From Melastoma dodecandrum (Eukaryota > Streptophyta > Magnoliopsida > Myrtales > Melastomataceae), in NCBI GenBank assembly GCA_029817715.1, contig JARUPY010000454.1, positions 1-64,000 on the forward strand: a DNA stretch of 64,000 nt, in the 5' to 3' direction. Below, piece by piece: positions 35,925 through 47,160 of this stretch. A program made the position numbers and the translations under genes. How positions within the stretch are numbered: position 1 is the stretch's first letter; every line of letters begins with the position of its first letter. The notes below the pieces were generated by a model. That model made no database searches. It was not told where the DNA came from and saw only the letters and a program-made list of their open reading frames with translations.

Positions 35925-37452
35925 ATGTCTAAGGGAGCCTGCCTTAGGAGGAGCTTCCTCGAGAAGCACGACAAGTCGTCCTCGACGGAGTCCGATGGCC
36001 AGAGCTTCCTCACCAGGCACCTCAAGAAGATTTATCCGGTTGGCCTTGACCGGAGCACCTCCTCCCTATCCCTCTCCTCCCTCTCCCAGAGCTCCAATGA
36101 CTCAGCTTCCCTCGCCGGCTCCCTGGGGTCCTCCCTCAACCGCAACGTCTCCCTCGCCTTGAGCCTCATCTCCCCTTATGCACGGAGGAGTTTTATCCCC
36201 CCTTGTCGGAGCTTTCGTGTCCGGAGTGCGTCGAGGACGGGTTTGGGCGACGGGGAGTTGTGTAGGTGCAACTGGATTACTAAAACGGGTGGTCAAAGGA
36301 TTACCTTAAACTTGTTTTTGTTGTTTCTTCGGCACATTAAACTGGTACTTCGTAAGAACTTGATTAACACAACATTGGTCTAATGGCCTTTGTTTGGTAG
36401 GTAATAGAGTTTGAGTGATCAACTCCCTTGGAGAACAGCAAACGATAGTCGACCTAAAAAATGTTTACCCGTTAATTATCTCCACGTCGTAAATAATAAC
36501 ATTCAGCGGACTGAATGTAGATAAAGCGTACGTGGAATTTCACGATGAATGCTGGGGGGTCCCGATGATCTACGACGATTGGTAAGTGACTTTGCTTCGT
36601 GACGTCTAATTATCTCCGTTGGGATCTTTGTACGTGATGTCGTCATGGTACGTGAACCAGTCAATTGTTTGAGCTTCTGGTGATGGATGGCGGGGATGCC
36701 GATGGAATACACTCTGTAACGTGTGTGAATAGTTATTAATAAAAGCAAATATTTACTATTTATTAATTACTTTTTGTTCGTAATTGATTTACGGTAAAGT
36801 CTCGTAAATTGATTATTTGTCAACATAAAATAATCCTTGATTGGATAAATGTTTAGAGCGGACATGAATATATAGATCAACACCGAGTATAACTAGTTAG
36901 ACAGAGGGAAGGATGTCCAAGTTATACTTGGGGTGCCCAAGTTTATGGTACACTAGACACGACCCATTTATAGAGAATACCGCATATTAAGTGTTATTGG
37001 TCACCTCTCTTGTTGAACGAGTCTAATTGATCTCCTGACTTGAGATCTTCATTTATTCTATGCATGGAGTTGTGCACTTTGATGCCGTTAAAAGCAGTAT
37101 TTAACCAGATTGTGAGTAATACGGTTATTGGGTGCATGGCAAAGTGTAGAGAGGATGTGCTGAGTCAATATATGATTCATCGCTCTCTTGGATTAAACAG
37201 TTGACATCTTAGCCACTTGATTGAGATATTAGTGATTTTAAATACACGGCCGTGGAGGAATGTTTATCAGTCAAGTTAAGATCTATTATATCTCAGAATC
37301 AAGTAAAACGATTAATTTAGTGATGACACATAATGCACTGAGTTAATCGAGATGACGGTGAGATAAATAGATTGAATTATAAAGAAATCGGTTCAATGAG
37401 GTTTTGGCTCATGACCAATATTCTATTACACTGGGTGACTAAAAACTGTTGC

Positions 37453-38260
37453 TAGACGGTGTACGCACGCGCCCTTCCGGCCTAGCAGCGCGCGTGATGG
37501 CAGTTCGGGCAACCCGAGGATCCGGGCCCGCTCCCCCGAGGCCCAGTCCGGTTGGCGTTACGGCTCGAACGCCGGACGCTGCGGAAAGAGGCCCCAGGGT
37601 TGGGCCTTCCCTTGATTCGCGAACGGGTCTGCGGGGCGTTTCGCCAACCGTCTCCAGTTCCCCGGAGGCGGCGAGCGAAAGGCTGCGCTAAGGCCTCACT
37701 CGCGAATTTTGGGGAGGGCCCAAGGAGCGGCTCGAGTAGCCGTCACCTCACCCCAAATGGCTCCGAAAAAAGGGTAGTGGGGTTTAGTTTAGCTTTGGAA
37801 ACATTTTATTCGGAGTCGCCACCGACTTAGTTTAAAAATGTGATTTTAAGTCGGAAAAATCAGAGTCTGGGTTCGGGGATTCCTATTTACTAACCTTAGT
37901 ACTCTACCACATGCGAAAAGGGTGGCGATTTGTCCAAAAAAGTTACTTTTGATTGACGGGTATTGGACCCGATCCGGGAGTGGGCCGGACTCGTATCGAC
38001 GTTTTAACGGGCGTTGGACCCGAATTTAGGTTTGTTTGATTAAAAAAATCAACACACGACACAAACCTAAAGCCTAAGTCATGCGTGCAATCACAAACAA
38101 TAAACGAGATGAAAGAGGGCGGGGAAGGGCGGTGGTTGCGGGCCTATGCACTTGGGCCCGCAACCCGTTACATATGGGCTTAAAATAAAATTCGGGGAGG
38201 CCCGCACCTCCCCTTTGTACCTTTGGTGAAGGTTGGGGCCGCTTTGTCTTCAAGCCCGCG
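37453..38260 (+). repeat. Dispersed GC-rich non-coding repeat, copy 1
   Basis: This block contains GGAGTCGCCACCGACTTA (about 37810), ACCACATGCGAAAAGGGTGG (about 37910), AACGGGCGTTGGACCCGA (about 38008) and CCTATGCACTTGGGCCCGCA (about 38143). All recur in reverse at 49170-49935 in the same order. It has no coding domain and looks like part of a non-autonomous LTR-type element. It sits inside the interrupted glycosylase gene. Confidence 0.7.
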
Positions 38261-41200
38261 GTTTTTTTAGGCCGGGGTAGAACCACGCGGTTTGATACAC
38301 GCGTCTTCGTGTGGTCTCCGAAAGTTTGAATTTGGTCTTCCGAAGTTACATGCTCAGTGTACATGCAAAGGAAATGTGAATGTGGTTAGTATCGTCGAAT
38401 TCGGATGAAAATTCGATAAATTGAGAATAGTAAGGCTTGTCTTACCGTTCGGGTCGGGAATGTTCACTCGATGCAAAAATCGTCGAAAATATTCGAGAAG
38501 TTCCCCGTGTTTCACATGTAAAACAAAGGAAGATGGATGTAAGTAATGCACATCGAAATTAAGTATTAACATAATAAATCTAAGTAAAAATACAAGATTA
38601 AATTTCTAAAGAACTTGATAAAACCATTTTAGATCAAGGGAATTAATATGTCAGGATTGCATTTTTTATTAATTATTGAAATCAAATTTAAAGGGAGAGT
38701 AATCAATAAAATGGATCATCGAAATTATTAATAAAGGCTGATTTGTTACCCGTGGGAAGAAGCCCAACGTCTACGGCCCATAAGCCCAGAGCCCATTTTT
38801 CTTTGGCTGGATCAAACATGAATCGAAATAGAAGAGGCCCCGATGCTTTTACCCGAATCACAGCTTGGTGACAAAGCCTAGGAGTCTTCCAGGACATCGA
38901 AGGGCTTTCCTGAAAAAAATCGAAATCCAAAGGGGAGACGCTTCGGGGCTTCGTGCTGAGACCGATTCCGTTGGGGTTGCGAATGCCGGGGAAGATGGGT
39001 GGCTGCAGATCTGGGTGGGTCATCGCCGTCGGGGAGCGCCGGAGGGAGGTCAGATGCTTGAGGGGGCGAAGTGGGCGGAGATGGTGACTGAGCTTGGGGT
39101 CTGGAGGTGCTGAGGCTTGATGGCGACGGGGTGAGGAGGCCATCAGGGTTGGCTCGGCCAGATCTGGGGTAGCGCCGGAGAACAAGTGAAGGCTATCACC
39201 GTGGGCTGGAACGCCGTCGCTGTGGGGGTCGCCGGGGAACGCCGGAGGGAGGGCGCCGCCGTCGCTGGGCGTGGGCTGTAAGGGATCGCCGGAGGAGGCA
39301 TGGGTCGCCATGGGCTTGCTCCCGCTCGGGTTGAGGACGCCGGGGAGCTGGTTGGTGACAGCCGCAGGAAGTGTGGGTCGCCGGGGAAGGTGTTGACGTG
39401 GGTTGCTGGTTCTGTGGGTACCGGAAGACGGAGATGGGGAAGTCGCCTCTGGGCTTGGAGGGCTGGCTGGCGCCGCCGCGCTGGGGAGGTCGCCGGAAGA
39501 AGGGTTGCGGAGTCGTGGGTCACCGGGAAGGTTGTGATCCCCGCTGTGGGTTCATGAACGTCGGGAGAGGTGGATGCCGGAGAGGGAGTGGGTGCTGCTC
39601 CGTGATGCCAGGGGAACGATAGTCGCCAAAGGAGGAAGCTGGGAAGGAAGGAGGGCAGCCGCCAGGAGGAGACGGGGTCTGCCGCTACCGATGGGGAGAA
39701 GTGCCGGGGAGGCTGTGGTTCACCGTGAGCACGGGAGGTCCGAGGATATCGGAGGGGGTGGCTGGTTCGCCGCTGCTTGCAGGTGTTAGGGGATGTACAT
39801 CCGATGCGGGGTCGGGCGAGAAATGCAGACAACCATCACACATTGGGGAAGCTGCCTGCCGTTGTCCCTGTTGCCATGAGCAATGAACTGGAGGAGTCCA
39901 CGACGTAGACCTGCACAGAAGGGAAACGCATCAAAGCAAAAGGGAGGGCTCCCCACGACGCTAAGTGCATCTGCGGGGAGCTTGGACACAGCCCTGCGTT
40001 GAAGGTGAAGGGTGGCCGATTCTGAACAGCAGGGACGCGAGGGAGTGGCTGCTGGGAGGAGTTGAGGGTTGCCTTCTCCTAAATGTACGCCAACAGTAGT
40101 TGATGGAACGGGAGCTGGCGTCGAAGGCTGTTGTTGATCATGCCGCGTCCGGGGGATGGAGTCTGTCTCCGTCCGAGGTACGTCTCTCTGCCTGTGCTGT
40201 TGGCTGTCCTGCTTTGGTTGGTCGTCGAGGGGGCTTCCTGTAACGCATTCTTCTCTTTACCTTGGTGGAAGAGGCGGCTGGAGGGTAGGGGATGATGGAA
40301 GACGACTATCCAGGTCCTGCAATCGGAGAAAAGAATGAAGGAGGAATGAGAGAAACGATGGGCTCCGTTAATCTCCTCCTTTGAAATAATTTTAGAGAGT
40401 TGGTGAGTACTGTTTGATTGCCCCCCCCCCACTGGAAGCTCAAGAGAATTCTCCTTTTATGTCTCCCCGATTCTCTTTAACTGGAACCTGAGTTTCGTTC
40501 CATTTTTACTAGTATCGTTAGAATTCATCCCATTTTGTTGGGATTTGACTGGCTTTGGTCGGAATTCTAACGAAGGTTTGATTAATCTGTTTACTTTTGT
40601 CTTTTGCAGGCATTAATGGGGGGATTTGGTGTGTTCCCTCAGAGGATTTGGAGCACGGAGGAATCGTCCTCACCAGATTCTTGTCGGGAGCCATGAAAAG
40701 GTTTGCTTTCTTTTATTTTGATTCAGGCTGTGATTGTGGGTTGGGCTTGGGCTGATCAGCCATTTGCTTTAGGTGGGATTTGGTCAGCAAATTGCTTTGG
40801 TCCTTGGGCAGCTTGTAGAGGGCCTAGTTTCCTTGGCCTGGCCTGGTGAGTCTTCTGATCTTCTCCTCCTTGGGTCGGGCTAGAGTTTATTTTTGGGACT
40901 GGGTCAGCCTTCTACTTAGGATCGGGCTGTCCTTGTTTAGTCCATTATTTTTCTTGGTTGGCCTCTTTCTTTAGCTTGGGCTGAAAGATGTTGAGGAACT
41001 GTGCTAGGCTGATGCTGCAGTGAGGAGCTTATCGTGGGTTGAACTGCTGGCCGAGGCATTGGAGTTAGGCTGGCTCAGTCATCGGAGACGAGCGGCTGAT
41101 GTAGACTCGTCAGGACTGAGGTTGGGGAGGTGGAGCCGGCGTCCTTCCTGGGGGTGACGCTGAAGCTGCTGATGAACCTAGGATTCTCGTTGCTGTCCCG

Positions 41201-41900
41201 GGAGATCCTAGTTCTCGGAGACGCCCTTGCTGTAGCGGCGGTGGCTGATGAAACCGAGATCGTTGTTGGAGCATCATTTTGAAACAGCTGCATCCGGAAG
41301 GGTGGAAGACGATTGCATCCGTAGGTATGGTGATCTTCACTGCTCTGTTTGGTCTGGTTGGAGGGTTTTGTTGTTGCTGCGACTACATGTAGTTGCAGCT
41401 GTTATGGCTTTTGTACCGGCTGTTACTGCTGCAGCACTTGGTCTGAAACTGGGGATATCCGTCATCTCGATTGCTGATTTAGTTGTTGCAATCTCTGTAG
41501 TTACTGCCGCTGAAGTTGCTGTTTCGATAAACCCTCCTGCAAAGCTGGCGGGACCTAGGGCTGCCGTTGTGGGTGTGGCAGTGCCGTCTGCTGCCACTTT
41601 GTGGAGCTTGCAGTTCGCTGGAAGCTGGGATGCCTGCCGATGGTGAACAGCCTGTGACTTCTGCTGCTGAACAGGAGTCTGCTGATTTTGTTGAGGACTG
41701 GAGATGGCCGTTGACTGGACTGCGGCTGGCTGAATGACAGAAGGCATCAGGAGAGTGGTTTGCTGAGTAGATAGCAGCCGCGTTGATTGTACAATACTCT
41801 GTTGAGATTGATGCGAGTGTGGAGTGTTTCTTCGTTGCTGATATTTCTGCATAATTAGCCCTTCTTGAAGCTACTGTTGATAAACATATTATTGGCTATT
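38261..41900. other. GC-rich insertion body without recognisable coding domains
   Basis: The stretch continues from repeat copy 1 and separates the glycosylase exons. At 38.7-40.1 kb it is strongly GC-rich with scattered GCCGGGGA/GCCGGAGG motifs. Long open frames (up to 229 aa, minus strand 39143-39832) are Pro/Ser/Ala-rich shadows with no known domain. At 41.2-41.7 kb an Ala/Val-rich plus frame of 132 aa is likewise unsupported. It is best read as the body of a large non-autonomous retroelement or stacked insertions. Confidence 0.45.
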
Positions 41901-42659
41901 TGTTGAATATTAGGTATGTTATGGGCTAAGATGATTGCTCGCGGCCCACATATTGATTTGAGGTATTACAGACGGTTACCTCAGTATGTGTATGGATGTA
42001 CATTGCCTTCGTATATAAAAACTAGAGTGTCGCACGCAAAAACACGGACACGGACATTAATTATTTAATTCTAATAAATATTAGAATTAAAACATATAAA
42101 TTTACATACTACAAATTTTCTCTGAAATATAAAAAGCAATAAATTATAGTGTTGGATTTAAGTGATCAAATATGTCAAAGTTGTAGACTATAATAATATT
42201 ATTATATTATATTATTATAATAAATCTAATGGGTTTAGAAAGGCGGTTCATTACCTATGAGCTATCATACCATAGCTTTGCTACGTGGGTAAAGAAAGCT
42301 GCACGACATTCAATTTAATAGAGATAATACACCAAGAAAGGAAAAACACTCGGTTGACATTCGGCCCAGAGTAACATCGGCCGAAAGAAAAATATCAAGG
42401 CTTCGGATAGAATAGTTACCAAAGAATTCCGAGGCTAGTACCAAGGTGTTCGAAGGTTTTCGTATTTCATGTACGTGGATACTTTTAGAGGAGTCAAGTT
42501 TGGGATTCTCGAAGACAGGTTACGTCATTTCTAAACAACTAGTTACGAGTTAATTAACGTATTTTACTATTCGATTTATACGTATCGATTCGAAATCATG
42601 TTTTGAATAATTTTTTCGAAACGGGCGTTCGCTGCGCCCGTTGAAAATCCAACAAATCG
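41901..42659. other. AT-rich segment before the glycosylase 3' exons
   Basis: No gene is seen. It includes an ATT/ATA low-complexity tract at about 42189-42224. The right edge should have contained the missing central glycosylase exon sequence, but I cannot find it here. Confidence 0.45.
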
Positions 42660-43136
42660 TTTGATGGATTCGATCCTGACTTTGTAGCGCAGATGGGGGA
42701 AGACGAGATCGAGCGAGTTTCGGTGGACAAGGCAGTGTCATTAGCGGAGAGCAGAGTTCGGTGCATCGTGGAGAATGCCAAATGCATTCAAAAGGCAAGC
42801 AAGCATTCCGCGTGTTGTGTAGGAGGTTTCTTGATCGCCGCTGTGACAATGAAAGAGACATAGACTTGCAGTTAGCGAGCGAGTACGGGTCGTTCAGCGA
42901 CAGTGAACCACAAGCCGACGATCAATGAGTACAAGTACACGAAACAGGTACCGTTGAGGTCGCCCAAGGCAGAGGCGATGAGTAAGGATCTGCTGACGAG
43001 GGGGTTCCTGCTGGTAGGGCCGGTGATCGTGCACTGGTTCATGAAGGCGGCTGGGATGACCATCGATCACCTCGTGGATTGTTACAGATACGCCGAGTGT
43101 GTGAACCTCGCCGAAACGCCATGGAGACACGTCTAG

Positions 43137-43860
43137 ATCGCGCGACCGCAGCGATCCCAGAGTATCTACTGTGATTTGCTCTAAATTATTATTTTTTTCC
43201 TGGGGGGTGTCTTAATTTAATTTGGGTGCTGAAAAAGGGCCGATTAATTTAACTGCTCGTTGTTAATCAACGGAATGGATTGTATTTAAGTTAATCATGG
43301 TATGATCCGATAAATTTGTACGGGAAAAGTGCTTTCGCTGTCTGATTATTATAAACTCCGTCTCATATTTATCTCACTCTTTTTAATCCTTTTCGCCTGT
43401 TTACTTTTTCATTATTCTTATTTTGACTCCTAACTCTAAGGACTTATAAATTGATATTACATTCGTAATAAGAAAAACCACATTTGGGCTTTTTTATTTG
43501 GAAAAATTAAAAGAAATTAAATAAGTAAAAACATATCGGCATATTTCATAAAAGATATTTTATGAACACGGCCAGAACTTTGGTAACTTTCTACAAAATT
43601 AGAAGAAAAAGACATGGTAAAAAATGTGGGAGTTTTGTTACCAACATTAGTCGCGAAAACATTTTGCAAAGTATAAAATAATTCTTGAAATGATTTTTTT
43701 CAACATGACTTTTTTAAAAGTGGAATTTGAAGAACTTAAAGTTTTTAATTGAAGGAAATTTAGGTTTTGAAAAGCCCGATTTGAAATTAAAACCATTTAA
43801 AAAGTCGGCTTAGAATCGACTTTCTTAGAAAGCGAATTCGACTTATAAAATCGAGTTAAT
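43137..43860. other. AT-rich spacer downstream of the glycosylase
   Basis: This holds the probable 3' flank of the glycosylase remnant and AT-rich sequence up to the copia LTR. Short inverted motifs such as GTCGGCTTAGAATCGACTTT occur near 43804-43823. No ORF with a known domain. Confidence 0.45.
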
Positions 43861-44018
43861 TGTTGTAAAACGGAAAAAAGGAAGAAGGAAAAACGAGAGA
43901 ATTGAGAGAAAGGGGAGGATAATTTTTATAGATATCCCTTCTATTTATTGAGATTTTATAACAGAAATAATCTAAAGTAAATAATAAATGATTACAGGGC
44001 ATTCACATTATGTTTACA
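43861..44018 (-). repeat. Copia LTR, left copy (3' LTR)
   Basis: 158 bp, plus strand TGTTGTAAAACGG to CATTATGTTTACA, so TG...CA ends. It shares GGAAGAAGGAAAAACGA and AATAATAAATGATTA with the copy at 47029. Confidence 0.75.
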
Positions 44019-44149
44019 ATACTCCCCCTGAATGTCCGTTGATACTGCCTCGTCAAAAACCTTTCCAGGAAAAACCTATGGGAAAAAACCATGGTAAAGG
44101 AAAAAAAAAAGAGTTCACTATGTTTACTCCCCCTCTTAGTAACATCACT

Positions 44150-45310
44150 TTAAATCTCCAAGTTTGCGCATTCCAATTTTATACACTAGCCTTTCAAAAA
44201 TTGTTGTAGGCAAAGCCTTTGTGAATAAATCTGCCAGATTTTCTGATGAACGTATTTGTCGAATATCAATATCACCACTCTTCTAGAGATCATGGGTGAA
44301 AAAGAATTTCGAAGATATATGTTTCGTTCGATCACCTTTGATATATCCTCCCTTTAATTAAGCAGCAACATTATCCTCATATAAAATTGTTGGGGAATTT
44401 TTATTTACGGATAAGCCGCATGACCCTCGAATGTGATGTATAATTGATCTCAACCATACACATTCTCTGCTGGCTTCATGAATTACAGTAATCTTGGTTA
44501 GATGATGTAGTAGTAATTGTTTGTTTCATAGATCTCCAGGATATAGCAGTACCACCACATGTAAATAAATACTCTGTTTGAGATTTACCATCATGAGGGT
44601 CAGGTAAATATCCTGCATCTGCTTATCCAATTAATTATGTTTCAGGCATATACGGATAATACAATCCCATGTCCATAGTACTTTGAAGATACCGAAAAAT
44701 GTGCTTAATTCCATTCCAATGTCTCCTCGTCGGTGAAGAACTATATCTCGCTAATAAATTCACTGCAAATGATATATAAGGACTAGTATGACTAGCAAGA
44801 TACATCAGTGCCCCAATAGCAATAAGATATGGTGTTTCAGGACCAATTAGTTCTTCATCATCCATTCGAGGTCGAAATGGGTCTTTATTTATATCAAGCG
44901 ATCTCACAACCATTGGACTACTCAAGGGATGCGTTTTATCCATATAAAATCTTTTAACACTTTCGATGTATAAGCAGATTGAGGGACAAAAATTTCATTC
45001 TTTAAATGTTTAATCTGCAAGCTAAGACATAACTTTGTTTTCCCGAGATCTTTCATCTCAAAATCTTTCTTGAGGTAATCAATTGTTTCAGAAAGTTCAT
45101 CAGTGGTTCCAATAATATTCAGATCGTCAACAAAAATCGCAATTATTACAAATTGTGTTCCAGATCTCTTAATAAACACACATGAACATATTGGATCATT
45201 TTGACATCCATTTTTCAATAAATATTCACTGAGACGTTTATACCACATACGTCCAAATTGTTTCGATCCATATAAAATCTGCATAATTTGACCGAGTAAA
45301 GGTCTCAACG
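44150..45310 (-). pseudogene. copia reverse transcriptase and RNase H remnant
   Basis: The minus strand reads ILYGSKQFGRMWYKRLSEYL, then AIFVDDLNIIGTTDEL (the FVDD variant of the catalytic YVDD box) and DFEMKDLGKTKLCLSLQI at 45308-44922. In another frame, 44943-44635 gives GALMYLASHTSPYISFAVNL and RHWNGIKHIFRYLQST, the RT/RNase H connection. Near 44220-44150 a shifted frame ends with the FTKALP-type RNase H tail. Together they cover most of RT-RNase H with at least two frameshifts. Confidence 0.82.
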
Positions 45311-45434
45311 ATCTAATTATATGTTTTTAGCATTTTGAATCCTTTAGGGAGTTTCATGTATATGTCGTTCTCAAGAGAGCCATGTAAGTATGCTGCAACG
45401 ATATCCATCAATCGCATCTCCATACAACGGTGAT

Positions 45435-46141
45435 TTATATCCGACATATACCCCCAATCTCCTTTGGGGTTCCATCTTTGTGCGTTGGTGGTGGAGCAAT
45501 GGGTACGTATACGACACACCCGAAAATTCTTAGATGAGATATATTTCGTTCGTGACCATAAACCATTTCCAAAAGGGAAACCTCATTATAATTTGTAGGT
45601 CTGATGTGAATTAACGCTGCCGCGTGCAAAATCGCATGTCCCTAAACATGTACTTCAAGGCCATTTTTGTGTGTGAACATGTGCTACTGGATGTTCAACA
45701 CTTATCCTAATTAACATACAATAATCAGTAAAAGTTTGAGAAGTAAATTCTCCGGCATTATCAAGACGAATACATTTTATTAGATAATTCGAGAAATGAG
45801 CGTAATTTGATAATTTGAGGAAGCAATCTTGCAAATGCTTGATTACGAGTTGATAATAAACACACATCGGACCATCTAGTTGATGCGTTAATTAATACCA
45901 TAAAATATCTGAATGGTCCACATGGTGGATGAATAGGCCCACATATATCACCTTGTATTCTTTCAAGAAATTTCAAGGGTTCAGCCCTGATTTTCGATGG
46001 TGATGGCATTATTATTAACTTCCCTTGGGAACAAGCGGCACATAAAAATTCATTCTGAAGAAAAATCTTCTGGTTTTTCAATGAATGCCCACACGAATGA
46101 GTAATTATTCTCCGCATCATTATATCTCTAAGATGTCTCAA
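45435..46141 (-). pseudogene. copia integrase remnant
   Basis: Minus-strand fragments carry FLCAACSQGKLI with the zinc-finger-like CxxC, then GDICGPIHPPCGPFRYFMVL with the first catalytic Asp and CIRLDNAGEFTSQTFTDYC with the second Asp (DNAGEF). The integrase C-terminal part is spread over 45629-45435. Stops and shifts break it between blocks. Confidence 0.8.
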
Positions 46142-46267
46142 TCGATCATGCCATGTAATAAAATTATTTTGATCGACAAACTTCTAGTTTGTAACAACAT
46201 GCACTTCGTCAACGCTTATATTTGTAAAATATAGTCGAGAGGAAGCTGCCAGTAGTTTTTCTAATAT

Positions 46268-46927
46268 TTATTTCTTACCCGAGATGATATTTGTAATACA
46301 CAAATATTCTTTTTCATTTTCATTTGAAGTCTCAATGTGATATCCATTTCTGCGGCTATCTTTAAAACTCAATAAATTTCTTTGAGACTTAGAGGAATAT
46401 AGCGCATTATCGATACAAATATTTGTTCTTCTGGATAATAAGATATTTGCTCTTCCGGAGCCCACAATGATTTTTGTACTTCCAGATACCGTATTAATAC
46501 TTGTTTCATTCATTACCAAGATGGTAAAGAATTTCTTACTTTTCAAAATAGTATGCGTTGATGCGCTGTCTACGAGACAAATACATTTTTTATTAGTGGA
46601 GGATTCGCTTAGGGAACTTCCATTTTTTTTGCTGACTAATAGCGCAGTGTCTTGCCCTTCTGGGGATCGAGAAAATCGAGGATTCTGTTCTGGGAATCGA
46701 GTATCCGCTTTTGGGAAATGATGATCCGCTTCTAGGGATTGATGATTGATGATCCGCTTCTGGGGACGGTGAATCCGCTTGTGGGAATCGTGAATCCACT
46801 TCTGGGGACGGTGAATCCGCTTGTGGGAATCGTGGATCCGCTTCAGGGGATCGAGATTTGGTACGAATAAACTTTTCATTAATAAAAATATTGAAAAGCG
46901 TGTAGGATTACCGTTTACAAACTCCAC
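46268..46927 (-). pseudogene. copia protease region with an in-frame repeat insert
   Basis: A 219-codon open minus frame. The middle holds KCICLVDSASTHTILK, the retroviral-type protease site (D-S-A in place of D-S/T-G), then TVSGSTKIIVGSGRANI. The end (QRNLLSFKDSRRNGYHIET) is the gag_pre-integrase lead-in. The first half is unusual: a His/Lys-rich region with two 14-residue units (core DSHKRIHRPQK), encoded by the 42-bp minisatellite at 46741-46850. Confidence 0.75.
46741..46850. repeat. 42-bp coding minisatellite in copia pol
   Basis: The unit is TTCTGGGGACGGTGAATCCG followed by CTTGTGGGAATCGTG and AATCCAC on the plus strand. It occurs about 2.5 times, with related half-units to 46670. The 42-bp length keeps the frame. 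Confidence 0.75.
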
Positions 46928-47028
46928 AGAATCGTTGATTTAACGCCCTTTCAATCCGTGAGGGATCTTGCATACGATCGTCGTTTTTTTTCTTTCCTCA
47001 CTTTCCGGTAGAGCTTGTGCTGATAACA

Positions 47029-47160
47029 TGTTGTAAAATAAAGAACGAAAAAAAGGAAGAAGGAAAAACGAAAGAACACAATGTGGAAAGAAGAGGTGGA
47101 GAATTTCTTATTGATTTCCAAGATATCGAATGAATAATAAATGATTATAATAAATGGGCA
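47029..47160 (-). repeat. Copia LTR, right copy (5' LTR)
   Basis: It starts TGTTGTAAAATAAAG on the plus strand and matches the copy at 43861 through AATAATAAATGATTA. The match fades near GGGCA at 47160. The primer-binding-like GCTGATAACA lies just to its left. Confidence 0.65.

Larger units (their letters stand above)
35925..43136 (+). pseudogene. Plant DNA-3-methyladenine glycosylase I (TAG family), split by a ~6-kb insertion
   Basis: Base-excision repair glycosylase family that removes 3-methyladenine. Exon 1 (35925-36288) encodes MSKGACLRRSFLEKHD, a Ser-rich N-terminus (FLTRHLKKIYPVGLDRS) and CRCNWITK. Exon 2 (36521-36581) encodes DKAYVEFHDECWGVP. After 6 kb of unrelated DNA, 42660-42794 encodes FDGFDPDFVAQMGED and LAESRVRCIVENAKCIQK. 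A GC-AG intron (42795-42871) leads to 42872-43136, with EYGSFSD, then VNHKPTINEYKY, LLVGPVIVHWFMKAAG and TIDHLVDCYRYAEC, stop at 43134. All four zinc-snap ligands (Cys in RCNW, His in FHDE, His and Cys in DHLVDC) survive. The middle part (expected LFELL...NWTEI block) is missing, and between FSD and VNHKP about 14 bp (the YIWG region) are lost, shifting frame. It is therefore probably a recent pseudogene; exon quality is otherwise high. Confidence 0.85.
43861..47160 (-). mobile_element. Ty1/copia retrotransposon with short LTRs, decayed
   Basis: Two similar LTRs, 43861-44018 and 47029-about 47160, both start TGTTGTAAAA on the plus strand. They enclose a minus-strand pol. A polypurine tract lies inside the left LTR (plus ACTCCCCCTG at 44021) and a primer-binding-like site (plus GCTGATAACA) just left of the right LTR. 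Domains from right to left are protease, integrase, RT and RNase H, the copia order. Gag is mostly missing and pol has several frameshifts, so it is non-autonomous. The right LTR's outer end is unclear, so no target duplication could be confirmed. Confidence 0.82.

Noticed and set aside
37449..37830. GC-rich frames resembling rRNA-like or bacterial sequence
   Set aside because: No rRNA consensus found; the segment matches the inverted repeat at 49170-49935, so it is a dispersed repeat.
38703..39311. 202-aa open frame, minus strand
   Set aside because: Same GC-rich, low-complexity origin; no recognisable motif and it overlaps other equally open frames.
39143..39832. 229-aa open frame, minus strand
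   Set aside because: Pro/Ser/Ala-rich composition from GC-rich DNA, long frames overlapping on both strands, no domain, inside an insertion; probably a chance frame.
41248..41646. 132-aa Ala/Val-rich plus-strand frame that looks membrane-like
   Set aside because: Repetitive GCTGTTG-type composition gives hydrophobic residues by chance; a 171-aa frame opens on the opposite strand as well.
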